Of a stretch of 64,000 bases of DNA, positions 43,765 through 51,798 are shown one piece after another. The DNA lies in contig NZ_FWWW01000049.1 in NCBI RefSeq assembly GCF_900176135.1, positions 62,001-126,000 on the forward strand. Direction: 5' to 3'. Position 1 is the first letter of the stretch. Each line of letters opens with the position of its first letter. The translations under genes were made by a program, and so were the position numbers. Below the pieces are notes generated by a model. It was not told the DNA's origin, did not search any database, and worked only from the letters and a program-made list of their open reading frames with translations. The DNA comes from Hymenobacter roseosalivarius DSM 11622 (lineage in GTDB: Bacteria; Bacteroidota; Bacteroidia; Cytophagales; Hymenobacteraceae).

Positions 43765-44742
43765 ATGTATCTGAATAACATAGTTGAAGCCATCGGCAAT
43801 ACTCCCTTGGTCAAACTCAATAAAGTAACTGACGGCATCAAAGGCACGGTGCTGGCCAAGGTTGAATATTTTAATCCGGGCAACTCCGTGAAGGACCGCA
43901 TGGCCGTGCGCATGGTAGAAGACGCGGAAAAAGCCGGCCTACTCAAGCCAGGCGGTACCATTATTGAGGGTACCAGCGGCAATACCGGCATGGGCCTGGC
44001 GTTGGCCGCCATTCAAAAAGGCTATAAGTGCATCTTCGTGATGAGCGACAAGCAGAGCAAGGAAAAGCAGGACATTCTGCGAGCCGTGGGCGCAGAGGTA
44101 GTTATCTGCCCCGTAGATGTGGCTCCCGATGATCCGCGCTCCTACTACTCGGTGGCGCGGCGCCTGACGGCCGAAACGCCCAACTCTTTCTATCCCAATC
44201 AGTACGACAACCTCTCCAATACTGCCGCGCACTACGAAAGCACCGGCCCGGAGCTGTGGGCCCAGACGGATGGAAAAATCACGCACTTTGCCTGCGGTGT
44301 GGGCACGGGTGGCACCATCTGCGGCACCAGTAAGTATCTGAAGGAGCAAAACCCGAATCTGGTGTCTGTGGGCTTGGATACCTACGGCTCGGTGTTTAAG
44401 AAGTATAAGGAGACGGGTATTTTCGATGAAAATGAGATTTATCCCTACAAAACCGAAGGCATCGGGGAGGATATTCTGCCCAAAAATGTCGACTTCGACT
44501 TGATTGATCTTTTCATTAAAGTAACCGACCAGGACGCGGCCGTGATGACGCGCCGGTTGGCCAAAGAGGAAGGCTTATTCGTGGGTTGGTCCTGCGGATC
44601 GGCGGTATACGGAGCACTGGAATACGCCCGTGAGCATTTGCAGGAAGATGATACGATGGTTATTATCCTGCCCGACCATGGGACTCGCTACTTGGGAAAA
44701 ATTTACAACGACGACTGGATGCGTGAGCAAGGCTGGCTGTAA
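43765..44742 (+). CDS. PLP-dependent cystathionine beta-synthase / cysteine synthase
   Basis: Fold-type II PLP enzyme of 325 residues. The PLP lysine lies in NPGNSVKDRMAV (about residue 42), the substrate-binding loop is EGTSGNTGMGLALAA (about 70) and the PLP-phosphate loop is GVGTGGTICGTSKYL (about 182). The segment APDDPRSYYSVARRL resembles cystathionine beta-synthases more than CysK, so serine plus homocysteine is the likelier substrate pair; the C-terminal CBS (Bateman) domains of eukaryotic enzymes are absent. The ATG at 43765 gives MYLNNIVEAIGNTPLV, the family start; an upstream ATG at 43687 would run through the promoter. Confidence 0.9.
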   Translation: MYLNNIVEAIGNTPLVKLNKVTDGIKGTVLAKVEYFNPGNSVKDRMAVRMVEDAEKAGLLKPGGTIIEGTSGNTGMGLALAAIQKGYKCIFVMSDKQSKEKQDILRAVGAEVVICPVDVAPDDPRSYYSVARRLTAETPNSFYPNQYDNLSNTAAHYESTGPELWAQTDGKITHFACGVGTGGTICGTSKYLKEQNPNLVSVGLDTYGSVFKKYKETGIFDENEIYPYKTEGIGEDILPKNVDFDLIDLFIKVTDQDAAVMTRRLAKEEGLFVGWSCGSAVYGALEYAREHLQEDDTMVIILPDHGTRYLGKIYNDDWMREQGWL

Positions 44743-44805
44743 AGAAAAAATATCTTTATCGCCGGCTTCCGGTTTAGTATTCTCCTTATCGAAATATAAA
44801 GACCT

Positions 44806-45237
44806 ATGACCGTGACTAAAAAGCTGCGCAATATCGTGCTGGTGGATGATAACGAAACCACCTGTTTTCTGAATAACCGCTTGCTCAGCCGCCTCGATGT
44901 GGCCGATAACGTGCTGGTTTTTACTCGTGCCCAGCAGGCTTACGATTTTTTCTGGGGCGAAGGTCGCAACCTCGTTGATCCAATGCTCAGCGAGACTCCA
45001 GCTCTGGTATTTGTTGATCTGAAGATGCCGGGTATGGATGGCTTTGAGTTTTTGCAACGCTACAGTGCGTTGCCCGCGGAGGTAAAGGCGCGCACGGTGC
45101 TGACGGTGCTCACTACCTCCATGCATGCCGCCGACACCGCCCGCGTGGCGCAGTATCCTGATGTAGAGTATCTGGCCAAGCCACTTACCGAGGAGAAGCT
45201 AAATAAGCTGATGAGTAAGCGCTTCGCGGAGGTTTAA
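44806..45237 (+). CDS. single-domain response regulator
   Basis: Receiver-only protein of 143 residues. Acidic pocket VLVDDNE (about 11-17), phospho-acceptor Asp in FVDLKMPGMDG (about 69), Thr/Ser switch in VLTTSM and conserved Lys in YLAKPLTEEKL are all present. There is no output domain, so it acts by protein contact or as a phosphate shuttle. It is 64 bp from cystathionine beta-synthase, which looks unrelated. The orphan histidine kinases of this window are possible partners, though without direct evidence. Confidence 0.9.
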   Translation: MTVTKKLRNIVLVDDNETTCFLNNRLLSRLDVADNVLVFTRAQQAYDFFWGEGRNLVDPMLSETPALVFVDLKMPGMDGFEFLQRYSALPAEVKARTVLTVLTTSMHAADTARVAQYPDVEYLAKPLTEEKLNKLMSKRFAEV

Positions 45238-45252
45238 ATCTAGATTATTATT

Positions 45253-45294
45253 AAAACAGAAAAGCCGCTGCATGTCAGCGGCTTTTCTGTTTTT
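45253..45294 (+). terminator. strong intrinsic terminator
   Basis: A perfect 18-bp stem AAAACAGAAAAGCCGCTG with loop CATGT and its exact complement, ending in T4. Confidence 0.92.
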
Positions 45295-45306
45295 ACAAAG
45301 GCAAGA

Positions 45307-45420
45307 TGTAGTACTACGACTTTTTTCGTCGTAACCACTATCGTCGTTGATGTTTGCCATACTCAGTCGTACAACGATAGTGGTACTACGAAGCCCGCTG
45401 GGCGATTCGTAGTACCACAT
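45307..45420. repeat. complex palindromic intergenic repeat, family D
   Basis: TGTAGTACTACGA and CCACTATCGTCGTT on the left match inverted copies (ACGATAGTGG, TACTACGAA, TTCGTAGTACCACA) on the right, giving a long branched hairpin. It fills the gap between the response regulator and adenine deaminase (convergent). I see only this copy in the window. Confidence 0.7.
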
Positions 45421-45432
45421 ACTTACGGCCTT

Positions 45433-47100
45433 CTACACTACAGCCTCAACGAACTGAAATGTTTCACCGTCAAACAGGCCTTTGTCGCTGAGCTTCAGGC
45501 TCGGAATCACGAGCAGAGCCATAAAGGACAACGTCATAAACGGCGCGGCTAAGGGCGAGCCTAGCTCTTTGGCCAGCGCATCCACGGCGGCGTACGCGTC
45601 GGCTACGCGGTAGCCATCCTGATCGGACATTAGACCGGCAACGGGCAAGGGGAGCAGAATCTCCTCGTTTTTGCCCCCCACAGCCGCCAAGCCGCCTTTC
45701 GCTGCAATAACCAGGTTTACGGCCCTGGCGATGCTCTCATCATCAGTACCGACGGCAGTGATGTTATGCGAATCATGGCCTACACTGGAGGCTAGCGCGC
45801 CGCGCTTCAGACCGAAGCCGGTGATAAATGCTACGGCTGGCCGGGCGGTTTGGTAGCGATTAACTACCGTGAGCTTCAATATGTCGCGGGCTACATCGGG
45901 CACGACGAGGCCATTTTCTACGCTAGCTGGGAAGTCGTGGCGGGCGGTGATGAGCTGGCCGTCGAAACACTCGATGACGCGGATTTCAGTTTGGTATGTC
46001 TGGGGGGCTTTTTGCGGAACTGAAAGTTGAAAATCTTTGGGGCTTACGGGCTGAGCGTGGAAATTATTGACCACACTTACGGGAGCAGGCGGAATAAGCG
46101 TTTGGCCGCTTTCAGCGACCAATTCGCCCCCCACGTAGGTTTGGCGCACCCGGAAATCAGTTAAGTCATCTACCACGATAAAATCGGCGGAGTCGCCTTC
46201 GCGCAGCAAGCCTACGGGCAGGCTATAGTGCAGCACGGGGTTCAGACAGGCCACGCGCAACACTTTTAATATGTCCTGACCGCGAGCCACAGCCCGCTGT
46301 ACCAACTGATTGATGTGGCCCAGGACCAGCGTATCCGGGTGCTTGTCGTCGGAGCAGAACATCATGTTCTCGTAGTGCTCGGGTAGTAGGTCGATCAGCG
46401 CCTCAAAATTGCGGGCCGCCGAGCCTTCTCGAATAAGGATTTTCATGCCCACGGCCAGCTTGTCGCGGGCCTCGTCAGCGGTGAAGCACTCGTGGTCGGT
46501 GCTGATGCCGGCGGCGGCGTAGCGCTGGGCAGCCTCGCCACGCAAACCGGGCGCGTGCCCATCCACGGGGCGGCCGTAGCGCTGGGCCAGCCCAATTTTG
46601 GCTGCTACATCGGGGTCGTTGTGGAGCACGCCGGGCCAGTTCATCATCTCGGCCAGGTAGCCGATTTCGGGATTCTGAAATAGCTGCTCAATGTCCTGCA
46701 CCGATATAACTGCCCCGGCCGTTTCGAAAGGTGTGGCCGGCACGCAGGAAGGAGCGCCGAAGCAAAACTTAAACGGCACTGTGCGCCCACTGGCCAACAT
46801 GTACTCCACGCCCGCCGTGCCCAGTACGTTCCCGATTTCGTGCGGATCAGAGACGGTAGCCACCGTGCCATGCACCACGGCCAAACGGGCAAACTCGGCG
46901 GGCACCAGCAAAGAGCTTTCGACGTGTACGTGGGCATCCACGAAGCCCGGCAGCGCATACGGTAACGCTGGATCAGGAGCGGAAGAGGGTAGGGGTTTGA
47001 GCCGCTGAATTTGCCCCCCGGCCACGTAAATAGTAGCGGGAGTTATGGTGTTAGAGAACAGGTTGATGACGTTGGCGCGCAGGCTAAATTCGGCAGACAT
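45433..47100 (-). CDS. ade: adenine deaminase
   Basis: Amidohydrolase-superfamily adenine deaminase of 555 residues (adenine to hypoxanthine plus ammonia). Metal-binding motifs: [14 protein letters not shown] (about residues 50-63), [34 protein letters not shown] and [13 protein letters not shown]. The C-terminal domain contains [20 protein letters not shown], characteristic of this branch. The start at 47100 ([15 protein letters not shown]) avoids a longer N-terminus from 47154 that overlaps the divergent promoter. It would supply hypoxanthine to the xanthine dehydrogenase encoded about 20 kb away. Confidence 0.93.
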   Translation of the reverse strand: MSAEFSLRANVINLFSNTITPATIYVAGGQIQRLKPLPSSAPDPALPYALPGFVDAHVHVESSLLVPAEFARLAVVHGTVATVSDPHEIGNVLGTAGVEYMLASGRTVPFKFCFGAPSCVPATPFETAGAVISVQDIEQLFQNPEIGYLAEMMNWPGVLHNDPDVAAKIGLAQRYGRPVDGHAPGLRGEAAQRYAAAGISTDHECFTADEARDKLAVGMKILIREGSAARNFEALIDLLPEHYENMMFCSDDKHPDTLVLGHINQLVQRAVARGQDILKVLRVACLNPVLHYSLPVGLLREGDSADFIVVDDLTDFRVRQTYVGGELVAESGQTLIPPAPVSVVNNFHAQPVSPKDFQLSVPQKAPQTYQTEIRVIECFDGQLITARHDFPASVENGLVVPDVARDILKLTVVNRYQTARPAVAFITGFGLKRGALASSVGHDSHNITAVGTDDESIARAVNLVIAAKGGLAAVGGKNEEILLPLPVAGLMSDQDGYRVADAYAAVDALAKELGSPLAAPFMTLSFMALLVIPSLKLSDKGLFDGETFQFVEAVV

Positions 47101-47161
47101 AGGGCAGGAGAGAACAGGATTGAAAATTTGCCCCCCAGACCAGCGGGCGGGCAAAGAACCT

Positions 47162-47169
47162 TATATTTG
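47162..47169 (+). promoter_or_regulatory. -7 promoter element for small lipoprotein gene
   Basis: TATATTTG is an exact TAnnTTTG, 27 bp before the GTG start at 47197. A TTTG in AATTTGCCCCCC lies about 32 bp further upstream, slightly too far for a usual -33. Confidence 0.45.
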
Positions 47170-47196
47170 GTTAATTATCCCTGCCAAATTTGCCCC

Positions 47197-47358
47197 GTGA
47201 GAAAGATGATGACCTTGTTGCTGGCCGCAGTGCTGGCAGGCTCTACCCTGGCCCCCATGGCCGGCTGCGCCCAGCGTACGGCCCAGCAGAAGAAAACCAA
47301 AGCCTTCAAGCGCCAGAGCAAAGGCGGCCGCATGCCCTGCCCCACCCACGACTGCTAA
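47197..47358 (+). CDS. small lipoprotein with cysteine-containing tail
   Basis: A 53-residue predicted lipoprotein starting at GTG. Signal MRKMMTLLLAAVLAGSTLAP ends in lipobox MAGC. The short mature part is basic (RTAQQKKTKAFKRQSKGG) and ends MPCPTHDC, with two Cys and one His at its extreme C-terminus, a possible metal or thiol site. Its TAA stop shares bases with the ATG of the next gene (TAATG at 47356-47360), implying coupling. A -7 element precedes it. I do not recognise the family. Confidence 0.6.
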   Translation: MRKMMTLLLAAVLAGSTLAPMAGCAQRTAQQKKTKAFKRQSKGGRMPCPTHDC

Positions 47359-48005
47359 TGCTGGCCGTAGCTATGCAAATAGGTAGCTGGCGATTCGTGC
47401 TTGTATTCTTGCTGATCACCGCTTCCGCGGCCACGGCAATAGCGCAACGGCGGCAGCCCGCGAACTTCCTGATTCCCACCACACCATTGCCTCCCAACGA
47501 CCTCACCGTACGCCGGGAAGGGGCCGACAACGGAACCGGAGGCCGCTACCAACTGCCCGATAGCACCTGGCATGAGGCCCTGGTGTATGAGATAAAGCGC
47601 GACCGGGTACATCTGGGCACAGTAGGTACTGGTGTTTCGCGGGCGTATTCACCAGAGCAAATAATCCGCTTTACAGCCGACAGCGAAATCTACAGTGCGC
47701 TGCCGCAGGGCTTTGCCAGAGAGTTGTTTAACGCGGGTGGCTACACGCTGTTTGACTTTCAAAAAAGCAATAACCCATCCGCCTTCCTGGGCTGGACGAC
47801 GCAACAGCTGCTTTTGCGTGTGCATACTGAGCTGCCCCGCCGCCTGCCCACCGGCCGGCGCAAGTTCAATAAAGCCATGCTGGCCGTGGTTGGCGATAAC
47901 CCGGAATTGGCGCGGCAGCTCCGCTCGAATAAGTTTCGAGCGTGGCCCGATGCGGCGGATATTCTGACGACGTATGTGTTGACGCAAAATGGCTTATCAA
48001 AGTAG
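47358..48005 (+). CDS. exported hypothetical protein
   Basis: A 215-residue protein with a signal peptide ending near TAIAQ (residue about 29). The mature N-terminal part is strand-rich (GGRYQLPDSTWHEALVYEIK, DRVHLGTVGTGVSRAYSPEQ); the C-terminal half is helical (GRRKFNKAMLAVVGDNPELA, ILTTYVLTQNG). No catalytic motif is recognised. The ATG at 47358 overlaps the stop of the small lipoprotein gene; ATG at 47373 is an alternative. The two genes probably act together in the envelope. Confidence 0.65.
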   Translation: MLAVAMQIGSWRFVLVFLLITASAATAIAQRRQPANFLIPTTPLPPNDLTVRREGADNGTGGRYQLPDSTWHEALVYEIKRDRVHLGTVGTGVSRAYSPEQIIRFTADSEIYSALPQGFARELFNAGGYTLFDFQKSNNPSAFLGWTTQQLLLRVHTELPRRLPTGRRKFNKAMLAVVGDNPELARQLRSNKFRAWPDAADILTTYVLTQNGLSK

Positions 48006-48080
48006 ATTGTCCTACTGAGATTACCTCTGTTCGCTGTCGCGTAGAGGTTGATAATACATCCTAGCAATTGTTGCCGGGGC

Positions 48081-48199
48081 CATGTAGAGACGCATATTTA
48101 CGTCTGGCCATTGCTGACGTTGTTTGGTTGAACGGCCCGGTCACTCAACGATTAGACGCGAACCGAAGGTCGGCGTAGCTAATACGCGTCTCTACGTAG
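48081..48199. repeat. palindromic intergenic repeat, family B copy 2
   Basis: Left arm CATGTAGAGACGCATATTTA and right arm ending GCGTCTCTACGTAG are inverted and imperfect. Loop segment CCATTGCTGACGTTGTTT resembles copy B1. It lies between the genes at 47358 and 48260. Confidence 0.85.
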
Positions 48200-48259
48200 T
48201 GAATTGAATTTCCGCGCCGCGCCAAATAATCTACTCCAATAGCTATATCCTGCCAAAAA

Positions 48260-48652
48260 ATGCCCCCCGAGTCGCCCCTTCCATCCCTCCGCGCCGCCGC
48301 TGATGCCGTGCGCCAACAGTTGCAGGTTAATGCGTTTGACGCCACCGGTGTGCAGCGCCTCTCCGATTTTATTGAGGCCGAACGGGCCGGGCTGCCTGCC
48401 ACGAGCCGCGAAGGTGTGATAAGTGCCTTGGGCTGCTTTCTGGGCGAGTGCTTAGTGCAAACCTACCAAGGCGAGTGGGCCACCGGACCAGATGGCACGA
48501 CGGGCGTAGGCTTGCGCAACAAACTGTTTTTCAATCCTTTTTATCGCATTGAGCAGCAACTAACCCAAGGTACGGCCGAATCGGTGGTGACTTTTTTCAC
48601 GCGGATTCCCGCTCGATTGGCCGCTGAAGCTCCTCGTAAGAATTGGATTTAA
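48260..48652 (+). CDS. hypothetical protein, tandem paralogue 1
   Basis: A 130-residue cytoplasmic protein; no signal peptide or membrane helix. It shares with the next gene the order: helical start, ALGCFLGECLVQTY, W-x-x-x-x-x-G-x-x-G-V-G, NPFYRIEQQL, G-T-A-E-S-V and a final PARLAAEA. The LGxFLGE block recalls small bacterial families of unknown function (a DUF3806-like resemblance, not firm). No catalytic signature is clear. The start ATG lies in ATGCCCCCC, a copy of the recurrent GCCCCCC motif. Confidence 0.65.
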   Translation: MPPESPLPSLRAAADAVRQQLQVNAFDATGVQRLSDFIEAERAGLPATSREGVISALGCFLGECLVQTYQGEWATGPDGTTGVGLRNKLFFNPFYRIEQQLTQGTAESVVTFFTRIPARLAAEAPRKNWI

Positions 48653-48772
48653 TTACTATTTTTCTCCTAAAATATTATTTTATTCTGTGGTAGATTTAAA
48701 ACTTAACTAATCCGGTAGTTTTCATTTTGAACCTTACCTGCGTCAGTTACCGGATGCTGCGTTTTTTCTACT

Positions 48773-49183
48773 ATGAAAGAGCTACGAAGCGCCGCCGAAG
48801 CCGTGCAGCAAAATTTAAACATTCCTTCTCTTAACGGAGGAGCGGTATCAAAGCTTACCGAATTCATTGATCGTGAGCGAGCTAGTGTGAATCATGAAGC
48901 CCGGCCCGTGGTAATAAATGCGCTGGGGTGCTTTTTGGGAGAGTGCATAATCCGTAGCTTTGGCGGCCACTGGCACCGCGACGCCTCCGGGCTGGTCGGC
49001 GTACAAATAGCTGGTTATACCTTTACCAATCCGTTCAGCTACGTGGAGCGGCAACTGGTGCATGGCGCGGCGGAGTCCGTAATGGTACTCTTCCTCTCTT
49101 TGCCCACCCGCTTAGCAGCGGCTGCCGTACCGCGTCGCCGAACCTGGATTCCCGTCCCCTCGCGCCGAACGACTTCCTCATGA
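48773..49183 (+). CDS. hypothetical protein, tandem paralogue 2
   Basis: A 136-residue paralogue of the preceding gene, roughly 40 percent alike by eye: INALGCFLGECIIRSFGGHW, GLVGVQIAGYTFTNPFSYVE, RQLVHGAAESV and LPTRLAAAA. A unique C-terminal extension is Arg/Ser/Thr-rich (RRRTWIPVPSRRTTSS). The 120-bp spacer to copy 1 is AT-rich, while its 3' end overlaps cytidylate kinase as ATGA, so copy 2 is coupled to cmk. Function is unknown. Confidence 0.7.
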   Translation: MKELRSAAEAVQQNLNIPSLNGGAVSKLTEFIDRERASVNHEARPVVINALGCFLGECIIRSFGGHWHRDASGLVGVQIAGYTFTNPFSYVERQLVHGAAESVMVLFLSLPTRLAAAAVPRRRTWIPVPSRRTTSS

Positions 49184-49878
49184 GAAAAATCGTCATTGCC
49201 ATCGACGGCTACTCTTCGTGCGGTAAAAGCACCACCGCCAAAGCCGTAGCCGCCGAGTTAGGGTATGCCTACATTGACACGGGCGCCATGTACCGGGCCG
49301 TGACCCTGTATTTGCTCGAACACAAAATTGCTTTCGATAATCTGCCCCGTATCGAGCAGGCCTTGCATGAGCTGCACATCTCGTTTAAGCGCAACCGCCG
49401 CACGGGGCGAAATGAGTTGTGTCTGGACGGTGAAATCCGCGAGGACGAGATTCGCCAGATGTACATCTCCAACTCGGTCAGCGAGGTGTCCGTAATTCCG
49501 GCCGTGCGCCACGCCATGGTCAGCCAGCAGCAGCGCATGGGCCGCAAGCGCGGCGTCGTAATGGACGGCCGCGATATTGGCACTACCGTATTCCCGGATG
49601 CGGAGGTAAAAGTGTTTATGACCGCCGAAACCCGCGTGCGGGCGCTGCGTCGGCAGGAGGAGCTGGCTGTGAACGGCGAGCACGTAGAAGTGGAAGCTAT
49701 CATCGACAACCTCACCAAGCGCGACCACATCGACTCGACGCGCACCGAAAGTCCCTTGCGCCGCGCCGCCGATGCCGTGCTCCTCGATACCACGCATATT
49801 ACCATCGATGAGCAGGTGGATTTCGTGCTAGAGCGCGTGTCGGCTACGCTGTTTTCTTTGGCTGCCATTGGCGGCTAA
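49180..49878 (+). CDS. cmk: cytidylate kinase
   Basis: (d)CMP kinase of 232 residues, phosphorylating CMP and dCMP with ATP. P-loop IDGYSSCGKSTTAK (about residues 8-21), NMP-binding YIDTGAMYRAVTL, VVMDGRDIGTTVFPDAEVKV (about 127-146), R-x-x-R-R-Q-E-E-L lid and KRDHIDSTRTESPL are all present. The middle insertion typical of bacterial Cmk is shortened, as in the long/short variants of the family. Start overlaps the previous stop by ATGA. Confidence 0.94.
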   Translation: MRKIVIAIDGYSSCGKSTTAKAVAAELGYAYIDTGAMYRAVTLYLLEHKIAFDNLPRIEQALHELHISFKRNRRTGRNELCLDGEIREDEIRQMYISNSVSEVSVIPAVRHAMVSQQQRMGRKRGVVMDGRDIGTTVFPDAEVKVFMTAETRVRALRRQEELAVNGEHVEVEAIIDNLTKRDHIDSTRTESPLRRAADAVLLDTTHITIDEQVDFVLERVSATLFSLAAIGG

Positions 49879-49892
49879 GCAGGGCCAAACGA

Positions 49893-50006
49893 CGAAAAAT
49901 GCCCCCACGATGCATCATACCTAAAAGTAGTTGGGTTTATAATGCCTACGGGGCCTTGAGTGCGGGTCGGGGGAGGCTATCTTGTTGTTGGGGGGCATTT
50001 TTTTCG
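49893..50006. repeat. inverted repeat with 81-nt loop after cmk
   Basis: CGAAAAATGCCCCCA (49893-49907) and TGGGGGGCATTTTTTTCG (49989-50006) are inverted and enclose 81 nt. It resembles a terminator stem split by an insertion, or two independent copies of the GCCCCCC motif in opposite orientation. Confidence 0.55.
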
Positions 50007-50133
50007 GCTAATCTTCGTATTACGCAGAGGGTTACACGGGTAAATGCCAAAAAAATGAACAAGGTCTGGCATCATTGACAGCCAGTTAGGGCACTAAAGT
50101 TGCAGCTACGGCTGCCGAAATATTTCCCCTGTC

Positions 50134-51018
50134 ATGAATATCACGATTGATAAAAATTCCGGCTATTGTTTTGGCGTTGAGTTCGCCATTCAAATGGCTG
50201 AGGATGAGTTGGAGAACGAGTCTACCCTATACTGCCTGGGCGATATTGTGCACAACCGTATGGAAGTGGAGCGTCTGCATCAGCGCGGCCTGCGCATCAT
50301 CGACCGCGAACAGCTTCAACAGCTACACGACAGCAAAGTACTGATCCGCGCCCACGGCGAGCCGCCAGAAACCTATGAGCTGGCGCTGCGCAATAATCTG
50401 GAGCTGATTGATGCCTCATGTCCGGTAGTGCTCAAGCTGCAAAACCGCGTGAAGCATGCCTATGATGTCAGCCGCCGCCACGAGGGTCAGATTGTCATTT
50501 ACGGGCAGCCCGGCCATGCCGAAGTGACCGGCCTGGCGGGCCAAACCGGTAACCGTGCCCTCATCGTGATGACCGAAGCTGACCTCGACCAGATCGACTT
50601 TGCCCGCCCCGTCACGCTGTTTAGCCAGACGACGAAAAGCACCGCCGGCTTTTACCGTATGAAGCAGCTGATTGCGGACCGTATTGCCGCTGCCGGGGGT
50701 AGCCTGGACAGCTTTGACGCCAACGACAGTATCTGCCGGCAGGTCAGCAACCGCGAGCCGGCCCTGGCTAAGTTCGCCGTGGAGCACGATGTCGTGGTGT
50801 TTGTAAGTGGGCGCAAAAGCTCCAATGGCAAGGCCCTGTTTTCGGTGGTCAACCAAACCAATGCGCGCAGCTACTTCGTCGAAAACGACCAGGACATCAA
50901 CGATGAGTGGTTTGTGGGGGCCAGTTCTGTCGGCATTTGTGGCGCTACCAGCACGCCCATGTGGCTGATGCAGCGCGTCGCCGACCGCATCGAGCAGGTA
51001 GCCCTAGAGGCAGCGTAG
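50134..51018 (+). CDS. ispH: 4-hydroxy-3-methylbut-2-enyl diphosphate reductase
   Basis: IspH/LytB, the last enzyme of the MEP isoprenoid pathway, 294 residues. The three cysteines ligating the 4Fe-4S cluster are in NSGYCFGVE (Cys12), IDASCPVVLK (about 96) and ANDSICRQVSNRE (about 209). HAEVTGLAGQTG and the substrate-binding FSQTTKST and VSGRKSSNGKAL segments are conserved. The clone ends with ASSVGICGATSTPMWLM. Full length; it is followed by a modest terminator. Confidence 0.96.
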   Translation: MNITIDKNSGYCFGVEFAIQMAEDELENESTLYCLGDIVHNRMEVERLHQRGLRIIDREQLQQLHDSKVLIRAHGEPPETYELALRNNLELIDASCPVVLKLQNRVKHAYDVSRRHEGQIVIYGQPGHAEVTGLAGQTGNRALIVMTEADLDQIDFARPVTLFSQTTKSTAGFYRMKQLIADRIAAAGGSLDSFDANDSICRQVSNREPALAKFAVEHDVVVFVSGRKSSNGKALFSVVNQTNARSYFVENDQDINDEWFVGASSVGICGATSTPMWLMQRVADRIEQVALEAA

Positions 51019-51049
51019 CGCCGCACGAATTTCTGTTTAACATCACGTT

Positions 51050-51086
51050 ATTTGCCCGGCCGGTTTCTGGTCGGGCATTTTTGTTT
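51050..51086 (+). terminator. intrinsic terminator after ispH
   Basis: TGCCCGGCC pairs with GGTCGGGCA (one mismatch) over a short loop, followed by TTTTTGTTT. Confidence 0.7.
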
Positions 51087-51100
51087 ACTCCTGCTGCAGT

Positions 51101-51649
51101 ATGCGCAAACTCTTCAATTACTTCCTCAACGGTTTCCTGATCGTGGCACCGGTTGGCCTTACCATCTACATCCTGTTCACCACTATCCGGTGGCTGGACA
51201 GCCTGTTTCGCATGGACAATGTGCCCCCCGGCATCGGCTTGCTGACGGCTATAGTGCTGCTCACGTTTGTAGGCTTCGTGGCCAAATCGTTTATGGTGCG
51301 CCCCTTCCTGATTATCGCCGAGCGAGTACTGCACCGTACGCCGCTGGTGAGCATTATTTACTCCAGCCTCAAGGACCTGTTCGATGCCTTCGTTGGTGAT
51401 AATCAGAAGTTTAATTGCCCCGTCGTCATATGTATTAATCCGGAAGCCAAAATTTTCAAAATGGGCTTTGTCACGCAGGAAACCATGGAGCCCGCCAACC
51501 GTCCCGACCTGGTGGCCGTGTACTGCCCCCACTCCTACAACTTTTCTGGCGAGCTATTCTTAGTGCCGAAGGAGAATGTTACCTTCTTGGAACTGCCCAG
51601 CAGCGAGGTCATGAAGTTCGTAGTATCGGGGGGCGTGTCGCGGCTGTAA
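51101..51649 (+). CDS. DUF502 family membrane protein
   Basis: A 182-residue DUF502 protein. Two N-terminal transmembrane helices (about 7-30 and 48-70) precede a soluble domain. Family-typical segments are NGFLIVAPVGLTIYILF, RTPLVSIIYSSLKDLFDAF (about 82-100) and the C-terminal ELPSSEVMKFVVSGGVSRL. The family is widespread in bacteria and plants; no biochemical activity is established. It lies only 15 bp after a terminator, so it likely has its own promoter. Confidence 0.9.
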   Translation: MRKLFNYFLNGFLIVAPVGLTIYILFTTIRWLDSLFRMDNVPPGIGLLTAIVLLTFVGFVAKSFMVRPFLIIAERVLHRTPLVSIIYSSLKDLFDAFVGDNQKFNCPVVICINPEAKIFKMGFVTQETMEPANRPDLVAVYCPHSYNFSGELFLVPKENVTFLELPSSEVMKFVVSGGVSRL

Positions 51650-51664
51650 GTACAGCATACGCCT

Positions 51665-51762
51665 AGTAGAGATGCGTATTTGCGTCTTGGAATTGAACGA
51701 CCGGAACCGCACGCTACTAGATTACAACCGCAACGATTAGACGCAAGTATGCGTCTCTACAT
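51665..51762. repeat. palindromic intergenic repeat, family B copy 3
   Basis: Left AGTAGAGATGCGTATTTGCG and right CGCAAGTATGCGTCTCTACA are inverted, with ACGATTAGACGCAAG preceding the right arm as in copy B2. It lies between DUF502 and the alpha/beta hydrolase genes. Confidence 0.85.
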
Positions 51763-51798
51763 GCTGGGCGCATGATGACTTAACAAAGGCCCTCACAT

